Position numbers and translations under genes: made by a program. From Thermoanaerobaculia bacterium (GTDB taxonomy: Bacteria > Bacteroidota > Bacteroidia > Chitinophagales > Saprospiraceae): a DNA stretch of 6,482 nt. The notes beneath the pieces were generated by a model. The model was not told the origin of the DNA, did not search any database, and was given only the letters and a program-made list of their open reading frames with translations. The stretch spans positions 1-6,482 of the forward strand of contig JAKLJF010000298.1 of the NCBI GenBank assembly GCA_023151335.1, in the 5' to 3' direction. This document shows, one piece after another, positions 1 through 5,313 of this stretch; within the stretch, counting starts at the first letter, position 1; the number at the start of each line of letters is the position of its first letter.

Positions 1-30
1 GAGCCGGCGGCGGTTTTCAGAGGATAGTTC

Positions 31-101
31 GCTTGTTGTTGGCGAGGACGCCAAAAACGGCAACGAAATAGCCGTTGTCGGCGTCCTCGCCGACAACATG
101 C
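31..101. repeat. Compound palindromic element (two hairpins that are also complementary to each other)
   Basis: Two 27-nt arms, 35-61 and 71-97, are reverse complements at 24 of 27 positions, separated by a 9-nt loop (62-70). Three of the four flanking pairs (31-34 with 98-101) also match. Each arm is itself a hairpin: the right arm has a perfect 10-bp stem, GTTGTCGGCG (74-83) and CGCCGACAAC (88-97), around TCCT; the left arm has a 9/10 stem (35-44 and 49-58) around AGGA. The DNA or RNA can therefore fold as one long hairpin or as two small ones. There is no T-tract after it on the + strand, so it is not a standard terminator. The layout resembles dispersed REP/BIME-like or MITE-like intergenic repeats. 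Whether it recurs in the genome cannot be seen here. Confidence 0.75.
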
Positions 102-126
102 GTAGCCGCTTACATGCGTAGCCGCT
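96..126. repeat. Two-copy tandem direct repeat, 15 bp
   Basis: ACATGCGTAGCCGCT occurs perfectly at 96-110 and again at 112-126, with one T between (period 16). The first copy begins inside the right arm of the palindrome, so the two structures share an edge. This could be a duplication made when the palindrome inserted or replicated, or a short repeat array reduced to two units. Confidence 0.8.
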
Positions 127-141
127 GGTTTTTTTATCAAA

Positions 142-149
142 TAAATTTG
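142..149 (+). promoter_or_regulatory. Candidate Bacteroidota -7 promoter box for the tolC-like gene
   Basis: TAAATTTG matches the Bacteroidota primary-sigma -7 consensus TAnnTTTG at every defined position and lies 27 bp before the ATG at 177. No TTTG is visible at the expected -33 spacing, where the repeat element ends (about 118-122). The box is therefore a candidate supported by one element only. The surrounding sequence, 128-176, is strongly AT-rich, unlike the gene that follows. Confidence 0.45.
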
Positions 150-176
150 TCTGCTTACTTTAATATCACGTAATAT

Positions 177-1538
177 ATGAATCGAATACTTAGCGTCTGT
201 GCGTTCGCAGCCGTATTCATGACAGCGGAAAAAATGCCGGCGCAAGAACTGCAAAACCTTTCGCTGGAAACGGCTGTGACGCTGGCCCGGGAAAATACGC
301 CGACCCCGCCCACCTACGTGTTGGAGCAACAGATCAATACGGCACGGCTGGTCGACATGCGGCAGCGGCGAGGTATCAAACTCAGCGCAACGGCCGATGC
401 GCAGGCCAATCCATTCCTGCCGGCGAGCATTATTCCGGTCGGGCAGTTCAACCTGCAAAACCCCACCGGCGAAACCCGGGCCATCCGCTTCGGTACCTGG
501 TGGCAGGCCTCCGTTGGATTGACCGCAAGCGTTGCCCTCATCGACGCCGCAACCGGCGCCGAACTGCGCGAACAGGGATTCCAAATCCGGCTGACCACCA
601 ACGACTGGCAGGCAACCGATGCAAAAGCGGTGTCCGACGTCATCCGGGCCTATTACGACCTGCTGTTGACCGAAGCAGAAATCCGGTTTCTGGAGCACAA
701 CCTGAAAAGCGCCGGCGCCTTTCTGACCGAGGCTCAACAACGCCGGGCCGGGGGCGCTGCCTTGCCCGCCGATGTGAACATGGCGCAATTGCAGGTGAAC
801 GACGCGCAACTGCGGCTCGAACAGGCCCGGGAAAACCGTCGCCTGGCGCTCGAAAACCTGTTGTTCCGTATGGGCATGCCGGCAGAACGGGCCGGCGAAC
901 TCCACCTGGGCAAATCCCTCGAGGAAATTTTGGCCAAAACAGAAACTACCGCAAACGAACGATTCGACTCTACCGGCGCCGGACAAAATCGCGCCGACCT
1001 GCAGCGGCTCGACCTGGACGATCAGTTACAAAACCTGAAAGTGGCCACTGAAAAAGCGCGGCTAAAGCCCACCCTTGATGCCAACGCTTACCTGGGGATG
1101 AACAATTTCAGCGACGAGGCGCCCCTTTTTGCCGAAAACTCCTGGTTTTCCAACGGCCACGTGACCCTTCGGCTCAACGTGCCGCTGTCCGAACATTGGG
1201 AATTGAAAAAACGTACCCAGCCGCTCCTGCTGAAACAGCAACAAAACGCCGTCCGACGCGAAGCGCTGCACCGCCAGGCCCGCCACGAATTCGAATCGGC
1301 CCTGTCCGCCTTTTCGCTGGCCAAACGGCAACTGCCCATCCGGCGAAACGACATCGAACTGGCCGCCTCCAACCTCGAACTTGCCCGGGCCCGCTACACC
1401 GGCGGAAACGGCCTGGCCTCGGAGATCACGGACGCGGAAGCCGTCCTGCAACAAAAACAATACGCCTGGCTGCAAACGGCTTATAATTTACTGCTGGCTG
1501 AACTGGATATGCGGCTCGCGCGGGGAGAAGTGCGCTGA
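177..1538 (+). CDS. TolC family outer membrane efflux protein
   Basis: Predicted outer-membrane channel of the TolC/OEP family, which forms a trimeric beta-barrel plus periplasmic alpha-helical tunnel and joins an inner-membrane pump through a periplasmic adaptor. At 453 aa it has the usual family length. Residues 1 to about 22 look like a Sec signal peptide (MNR, then a hydrophobic run LSVCAFAAVFM), with cleavage probably near the PAQ/ELQ region. The mature protein starts with the typical LSLETAVTLARENTP segment. Two OEP repeats follow: long Ala/Leu/Gln/Arg-rich helices around residues 140-230 and 270-450, with strand-like segments between (TWWQASVGLTASVALID and GHVTLRLNVPLS). The ATG at 177 is chosen because it gives the signal peptide; no Shine-Dalgarno sequence is present. 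No pump or adaptor gene lies beside it on the right, so its partner is unknown and may lie to the left. The gene is clearly GC-richer than the glycan genes downstream (39 of 60 bases are G/C in 541-600). The family is certain; the transported substrate is not determinable. Confidence 0.93.
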   Translation: MNRILSVCAFAAVFMTAEKMPAQELQNLSLETAVTLARENTPTPPTYVLEQQINTARLVDMRQRRGIKLSATADAQANPFLPASIIPVGQFNLQNPTGETRAIRFGTWWQASVGLTASVALIDAATGAELREQGFQIRLTTNDWQATDAKAVSDVIRAYYDLLLTEAEIRFLEHNLKSAGAFLTEAQQRRAGGAALPADVNMAQLQVNDAQLRLEQARENRRLALENLLFRMGMPAERAGELHLGKSLEEILAKTETTANERFDSTGAGQNRADLQRLDLDDQLQNLKVATEKARLKPTLDANAYLGMNNFSDEAPLFAENSWFSNGHVTLRLNVPLSEHWELKKRTQPLLLKQQQNAVRREALHRQARHEFESALSAFSLAKRQLPIRRNDIELAASNLELARARYTGGNGLASEITDAEAVLQQKQYAWLQTAYNLLLAELDMRLARGEVR

Positions 1539-1541
1539 CAT

Positions 1542-1739
1542 TTACTGCCGCACTTCCAGCGCCATAGCCGCCGACATCCATTCGAAGCGCTTCCAGTGAT
1601 TTTTACTGCCGAATTTGTAATAATGTCGGTTGCCGGCTACCGGCATGGCGATCGGCAGGCTCAACTCCGTGCCCTGGCCGGTGGCGTAAATCCACTCCAC
1701 CGCTGCGATGACGGATTCGCGTCTTTTGCCGCGGGGCAA
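1542..1739 (-). pseudogene. Reverse-strand coding remnant (C-terminal fragment, family uncertain)
   Basis: An open frame of 65 codons ends with TAA only 3 bp from the stop of the tolC-like gene, tail to tail. The codons are G/C-rich at the third position and the peptide looks natural: a helix-like ESVIAAVEWIYATGQG followed by TELSLPI, then a basic/aromatic tail (HYYKFGSKNHWKRFEW) and MSAAMALEVRQ. The frame stays open upstream only to about 1817 and offers no ATG or GTG, so the sole early start is TTG at 1739. This fits the 3' end of a gene whose 5' part was lost when the regulatory region of the next operon came in. The helix followed by a 'G..v.LP' segment is reminiscent of the C-terminus of Gfo/Idh/MocA oxidoreductases, but that is a weak impression. 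It could also be a small real gene or a chance frame. Confidence 0.35.
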
Positions 1740-1756
1740 AAATACCCAATTGCGGG

Positions 1757-1772
1757 GATGACAAATGTCATC
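1757..1772. promoter_or_regulatory. Operator-like palindrome
   Basis: GATGACA (1757-1763) and TGTCATC (1766-1772) are perfect inverted 7-mers around a 2-bp AA spacer, the geometry expected for a dimeric regulator rather than an RNA hairpin. A second, overlapping inverted repeat pairs GACAAAT (1760-1766) with ATTTGTC (1781-1787), and TGCCA (1775-1779) pairs with TGGCA (1789-1793). The cluster sits directly upstream of a sigma-54-like promoter and about 130 bp before the aminotransferase gene. The regulator is unknown; a response-regulator or enhancer-binding-protein site is an inference. Confidence 0.5.
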
Positions 1773-1787
1773 ACTGCCAGATTTGTC

Positions 1788-1804
1788 TTGGCATACTTTA
1801 TGCA
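1788..1804 (+). promoter_or_regulatory. Candidate sigma-54 (-24/-12) promoter for the glycan operon
   Basis: TTGGCATACTTTATGCA fits the RpoN consensus YTGGCACG-N4-TTGCW. The -24 GG (1790-1791) and -12 GC (1802-1803) are separated by exactly the required 10 bp, TTGGCA is intact, and the -12 side reads ATGCA instead of TTGCA. Deviations from consensus are C to T and G to A after TGGCA, and one T to A before the -12 GC. A start near 1815 would give a leader of about 85 nt before the ATG at 1899. No Bacteroidota-type -33/-7 pair is evident in the gap. Activation by a bound AAA+ enhancer-binding protein would be expected if this is real. Confidence 0.5.
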
Positions 1805-1898
1805 GTAGAAGCGGGTCTCAGCCGTATAAGGCGGCATGTTCAATATGGGTTGTCGTTTCGGGTTCCGACGCCAATTCATTTAATCTCATTTGCATCTG

Positions 1899-2978
1899 AT
1901 GATATCCGTTACCAAACCTTTTTTGCCCCCCATAGAAGAGTACCAGGAGTATATTCAGGGAATCTGGCAACGCAACTGGCTGACCAACAACGGCCCCCTG
2001 GTAAACCAGTTGGAGCTGGAATTAAAAGATTATCTCGGGCTGAAACACCTGTTATATCTCAGCAATGGCACCATAGCCCTGCAAATCGCCTTCAAAGCCC
2101 TGGGTCTGAGCGGCGAAGTGATCACAACGCCTTTTAGTTACGTCGCTACCGTGAGTTCCCTGGTTTGGGAAGGTCTGAAGCCGGTTTTTGTCGATGTTGA
2201 TCCGGACTCCCTGAACATCGATCCCAAAAAGATTGAAGCGGCCATTACGCCCAATACCTCCGCTATTCTGGCCACGCACGTATATGGCAACCCCTGTGAG
2301 GTGGATAAAATCCAAAAAATTGCCAACAAACACGGTCTGAAAGTAGTATACGATGCCGCGCATTGCTTTGGCACTACCTATAAAGGCAAATCCATTTTTG
2401 GTTACGGCGACATCAGCACCACCAGTTTTCATGCAACCAAAATTTTTCACACCATTGAAGGCGGTGCAGTCATAACGCAGGATGCGGAATTACTCCGGAA
2501 AATGGCCCTCATGCGCAATTTCGGCCATACCGGTCCCACTACTTTTGAAGACGTCGGGATCAACGGTAAAAACTCAGAGTTTCATGCTGCCATGGGGCTG
2601 GTCAACCTACGGCACATCGAAGCCATTTTAAAATCACGGAAAGAACAGTGGCTCTTATACCGGGAATTGTTCCGGGACCTGGACGCGCAAACGCTGGATC
2701 TGCTGGATCCGGAAGGATATAACTATTCTTATTTCCCCTTGATATTGCCCAACGAACAAATACTGGAAAAATGTGTGGACATTCTCCAGGTCAACTATAT
2801 CATCCCCAGAAGGTATTTTTACCCATCGCTCAACCAGCTGCCCTATCTGAATACACAAACCACGCCGATCAGTGAAGATTACAGCCGCCGGGTATTATGC
2901 CTGCCTTTATTTCACGATCTTTCGGCGGAAACCCAGCAGATGATCGCACGTTTCTTACTGAGAGTACAAAACAACTGA
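1899..2978 (+). CDS. DegT/DnrJ/EryC1/StrS family sugar aminotransferase (VioA-like)
   Basis: PLP-dependent aminotransferase of the DegT/DnrJ/EryC1/StrS family, acting in the cytoplasm on nucleotide-linked keto sugars; 359 aa is a normal length. Numbering from ATG 1899: the N-terminal signature KPFLPPIEEY and NWLTNNGP; a cofactor-binding SNGT at 55-58; DAAH with the PLP-ring-binding Asp152; and SFHATK with the Schiff-base Lys181, followed by IFHTIEGGA. The INGKNSEFHAAMG segment typical of the family is also present. The pattern TNNGP, ITTPFSYVAT, HVYGNPC and FHATK..HT.EGGA strongly recalls VioA, which makes dTDP-4-amino-4,6-dideoxy-D-glucose from the 4-keto sugar with glutamate; this substrate is inferred. 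ATG 1899 is preferred over an in-frame TTG nine bases earlier because family members begin with M-I-x-V-T-K/R. It is the first gene of the five-gene set, and the next gene starts 9 bp after its stop. Confidence 0.93.
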   Translation: MISVTKPFLPPIEEYQEYIQGIWQRNWLTNNGPLVNQLELELKDYLGLKHLLYLSNGTIALQIAFKALGLSGEVITTPFSYVATVSSLVWEGLKPVFVDVDPDSLNIDPKKIEAAITPNTSAILATHVYGNPCEVDKIQKIANKHGLKVVYDAAHCFGTTYKGKSIFGYGDISTTSFHATKIFHTIEGGAVITQDAELLRKMALMRNFGHTGPTTFEDVGINGKNSEFHAAMGLVNLRHIEAILKSRKEQWLLYRELFRDLDAQTLDLLDPEGYNYSYFPLILPNEQILEKCVDILQVNYIIPRRYFYPSLNQLPYLNTQTTPISEDYSRRVLCLPLFHDLSAETQQMIARFLLRVQNN

Positions 2979-2987
2979 GCCGACCAA

Positions 2988-3695
2988 ATGAAAGTAGCTG
3001 TCATGCAGCCGTATTTTTTCCCTTACATCGGATATTTTCAACTGATCCGGTGTGTGGACAAATTCGTGGTATTCGACGACGTCAACTTTATTAAAAAAGG
3101 ATGGATCAACCGGAACCGTATCCTGGTGAACGGCGCTCCGTTTTTATTCTCCATTCCCCTGAAACAAATCAGTCAGAACAAATGGATCAGGGACACAGAG
3201 GTATCGGATGATCCGTCGTGGATGCCGAAGTTTTTGAAAACCCTGGAATCTGCTTATAAGAAAGCGCCAAACTTTAATCACATTTACCCCGCCGTCGAAC
3301 GTCTGTTGCAGGAAGATCACCCGTCCATAGCCGGTTTGAACGTCGCTGCGATCCGGTTCGTTTGCGATTATCTGGACATTGACACCGCGCTGATCCCCTC
3401 ATCAACGATATATGCCAACAACCATTTGAAAGGTCAGGAGCGTGTGTTGGACATTTGCCGGCAGGAAGGCGCCGAAACCTATATCAACCCGGCCGGTGGA
3501 TCAGAACTCTACGATCATGCATTTTTTGAAGAAAACGGCGTTCAATTGTTTTTTATTCGATCCGAAGCCTCGCCGTACAAACAATTTGGGCACGATTTTT
3601 TCCCTTACCTCTCCATGCTCGACTGCCTGATGTTTGCAGACAAAGCAGCGATAAAACAAATGCTATCAGAATTCCAACTCGTTACATCCGTTTAA
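2988..3695 (+). CDS. WbqC family protein
   Basis: Member of the WbqC-like family, named after a protein encoded in O-antigen clusters; its biochemical role is not firmly established. The 235-aa length is normal and the hallmarks are present: MQPYFFPYIGYFQLI at residues 6-20, FDDVNFIKKGWINRNR at 29-44, a basic ISQNKWI segment near 60, and INPAGGSELYD around 166-176. There is no signal peptide or membrane segment, so it is expected to be cytoplasmic. It starts 9 bp after the aminotransferase stop, which suggests co-transcription and often translational coupling. Members of this family commonly sit beside sugar aminotransferases and glycosyltransferases in surface-glycan loci, so a role in building or modifying an amino sugar is likely but unproven. 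No Shine-Dalgarno sequence precedes the ATG. The family call is confident; the function is open. Confidence 0.9.
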   Translation: MKVAVMQPYFFPYIGYFQLIRCVDKFVVFDDVNFIKKGWINRNRILVNGAPFLFSIPLKQISQNKWIRDTEVSDDPSWMPKFLKTLESAYKKAPNFNHIYPAVERLLQEDHPSIAGLNVAAIRFVCDYLDIDTALIPSSTIYANNHLKGQERVLDICRQEGAETYINPAGGSELYDHAFFEENGVQLFFIRSEASPYKQFGHDFFPYLSMLDCLMFADKAAIKQMLSEFQLVTSV

Positions 3696-3710
3696 TCCGT
3701 TTTCTACCCC

Positions 3711-3745
3711 CGGTCTTTATTTAAAAAATGAAAAAATAAAAACCG
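3711..3745 (+). other. AT-rich intergenic hairpin with a minimal ORF
   Basis: CGGTCTTTATTT (3711-3722) and AAATAAAAACCG (3734-3745) pair at 11 of 12 positions across an 11-nt A-rich loop. The structure ends 6 nt before the glycosyltransferase ATG. Its loop contains ATG AAA AAA TAA (3728-3739), a three-codon ORF. There is no following T-tract, so it is not a clean terminator; it could affect translation start, RNA stability or partial attenuation within the operon. The low complexity of the sequence makes chance pairing plausible. Confidence 0.4.
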
Positions 3746-3751
3746 ACAACA

Positions 3752-4714
3752 ATGAACTCAACCAACACGATGGTTAGCGTGTGCATGGCGGCTTACAACC
3801 ACGAAAAATTTATTGCCAAAGCCATTGAAAGCGTCCTGATGCAGGAGACCGGTTTCCATGTTGAATTAGTCATCGGCGAGGATTGTTCCAAAGATTCCAC
3901 CCGTGCTATTTGCGAAAAATACGCGGCCCAATACCCCGACCGGATCAGGTTGCTGCCCTCGGATGTCAACTGGGGTATGTCGAAAAACGGTATCCGCATC
4001 CTGAACAGTTGCCGCGGAAAATACATTGCCATTCTCGATGGCGACGACTTTTGGAGCGACCCGCACAAACTCCGCGACCAGGTGCAATTCCTGGAACAAA
4101 ATCCCGACTACGGACTGATCTACACCGATGTGGACGCCGTGAATGATGCCGGCGAGATTTTCGAGGCCGAATCGATACGCAAACGCAGAAAAGAGTACCG
4201 CGAAGGCGAGGTCTTTTTTGCCATGCTGCCGGGCCTCAATTTTATCAATTCCTGTACCGCGCTTTTTAGAAAAGAATTGCTGGAACTCGAAGGCCCCAAT
4301 CCGGTAGAAAAATACTGGTACAGCTACGACTTCTGGTACTGGCTCCGGGTGTCCATGCTGACAAAAGTGGCCTTCCTGAACAGAAGAATGGCCTGCTACC
4401 GGATGCACGAGGGCGGTATCACGAACACCGCATATTTTAAAAATAACCTGGAGAGAAACTACTACGTTTTATTCGATGTCATCGATAATTTTTACAGAAG
4501 GGTACCGGGGCCGTTGGACGAATCGGACAGAAGCATTATTTTCCGAAAACTGCTGTCGCTCCTGTACAGAAAACAAGGTACGCTGGCCATGAAATTCCGG
4601 GCTTTGACCATGTTGCCGCGGTACTTTCCGGGTCTTGGCGGCATAACAGGCATCCTGCGGGCCAAGACAAAACGACTCTCGCCGACTACCCTCGCTTCAA
4701 AAACCGCGCATTAA
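3752..4714 (+). CDS. Glycosyltransferase family 2 protein
   Basis: GT-A fold, inverting family 2 glycosyltransferase of 320 aa, predicted to move a sugar from a nucleotide donor to a growing lipid-linked or surface glycan at the cytoplasmic face. The start VSVCMAAYNHEKFIAKAIESVL (residues 8 to about 29, shown here in part by VSVCMAAYN) is the first Rossmann-like strand and helix. E43-D44 in GEDCSKDST is the nucleotide-contacting acidic pair, and ILDGDDFW (Asp96, Asp98, Asp99) supplies the DXD-like metal site. A family-typical SCTALFR segment near 165-175 and YDFWYWLR near 190-200 follow, with CYRMHEGGIT at about 213-222. No membrane helix is evident. The start at 3752 is used; an in-frame ATG at 3770 is also possible and would lose only six residues. 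It follows the WbqC gene after 56 bp, the largest gap in the set. Donor and acceptor cannot be told from sequence. Confidence 0.92.
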   Translation: MNSTNTMVSVCMAAYNHEKFIAKAIESVLMQETGFHVELVIGEDCSKDSTRAICEKYAAQYPDRIRLLPSDVNWGMSKNGIRILNSCRGKYIAILDGDDFWSDPHKLRDQVQFLEQNPDYGLIYTDVDAVNDAGEIFEAESIRKRRKEYREGEVFFAMLPGLNFINSCTALFRKELLELEGPNPVEKYWYSYDFWYWLRVSMLTKVAFLNRRMACYRMHEGGITNTAYFKNNLERNYYVLFDVIDNFYRRVPGPLDESDRSIIFRKLLSLLYRKQGTLAMKFRALTMLPRYFPGLGGITGILRAKTKRLSPTTLASKTAH

Positions 4715-4725
4715 CCGATTAACCG
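4710..4725 (+). repeat. 8-bp tandem duplication spanning the glycosyltransferase stop codon
   Basis: ATTAACCG occurs twice in a row (4710-4717 and 4718-4725). The first copy contains the stop codon TAA of the glycosyltransferase gene, and the second ends 2 bp before the next ATG. It may be a small slippage duplication. Confidence 0.5.
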
Positions 4726-4727
4726 TT

Positions 4728-5291
4728 ATGAAAAATTTTGCCGTATTCATCTCCGGCTATGGCCGCGGGGCTATGGAGATCATCAAAGACTGGAAAAGAG
4801 GACTCGTCAGGCCCAACCTGAAACTCCTGCTGAGCAGTGATCCGCAATCGCCCTGCCTGGCTTTTGCCCGTGAAAATGGCCTGGTTTTTGAAGTAGTGGA
4901 ACGCAAAAGCTACCCGTCCAAAAAGGCCTTTGAGCAGCAAATTCTGGACGCGCTCAAAGCGCATGAGATCGACTACGTATACCTGGCCGGATGGATGCAT
5001 ATCATCGGCCAAACGCTCCTCGATGAATACAAAGGAAGGATCGTCAACGTGCATCCTTCGCTGTTACCCAGTTTTAAGGGCCTGAACGGCATTCAGCAAG
5101 CCATGGAATATGGCGTGAAAGTGACGGGCGCAACCACCCATTACATAGACGAGACGATAGACGGCGGCAAGATCATTGCCCAGAAATGTATAGAGATCAA
5201 CGAAGGCGACACCTTTGATGAAATAGATAACCGCTTATTCAAGGTGACCACCCTTATTACGCTCGAAACGATCAACAAGGTTTTCCTATAA
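4728..5291 (+). CDS. PurN-fold formyltransferase, probably acting on an amino sugar
   Basis: 187-aa protein with the formyl-transferase fold of PurN, which uses 10-formyltetrahydrofolate. The catalytic triad is intact: Asn107 and His109 in VNVHPSLLP, and Asp145 in DETIDGG, matching E. coli PurN Asn106, His108 and Asp144 with an offset of one. The central AGWMHII (PurN has AGFMRIL) and VKVTGATTHYID segments also fit. In contrast, the N-terminal loop that binds the GAR phosphate in PurN (SGNGSN) reads SGYGRG here, and the GLH after the catalytic His reads GLN. This change, together with its place between a glycosyltransferase and an oxygenase in an operon led by a VioA-like aminotransferase, suggests an N-formyltransferase for an amino sugar such as Qui4N. 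Known sugar formyltransferases are usually longer, with a C-terminal domain, so this would be a minimal version. A second genomic purN-like enzyme for purine synthesis is the alternative. It begins 13 bp after the previous stop. Confidence 0.85.
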   Translation: MKNFAVFISGYGRGAMEIIKDWKRGLVRPNLKLLLSSDPQSPCLAFARENGLVFEVVERKSYPSKKAFEQQILDALKAHEIDYVYLAGWMHIIGQTLLDEYKGRIVNVHPSLLPSFKGLNGIQQAMEYGVKVTGATTHYIDETIDGGKIIAQKCIEINEGDTFDEIDNRLFKVTTLITLETINKVFL

Positions 5292-5313
5292 TTTCAAATC
5301 AAAATTCTTCACT

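Noticed and set aside
1..27. Possible C-terminus of an upstream gene (frame 1 reads eight codons to TAG at 25-27)
   Set aside because: Eight codons are too few to support coding, and frame 2 is also open further through the palindrome; no frame is favoured.
35..97. Palindrome as an intrinsic terminator of an upstream gene
   Set aside because: No T-tract follows the stem on the + strand and the arms form two alternative hairpins; a repeat element explains it better, though some terminator effect is not excluded.
2..120. Open frame running through the palindromic element
   Set aside because: The frame is explained by the GC-rich repeat; there is no start in the window and the peptide is not recognisable.
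1661..1879. Reverse-strand frame of 72 codons starting with an ATG at 1879
   Set aside because: It conflicts with the better-looking reverse frame at 1542-1739 and crosses the operator and promoter-like sites; the peptide has no recognisable family features.
1885..1892. CTCATTTG as a -7 box for the aminotransferase gene
   Set aside because: Only the TTTG half matches, it lies 6 bp before the ATG, and no -33 element is at the right distance.
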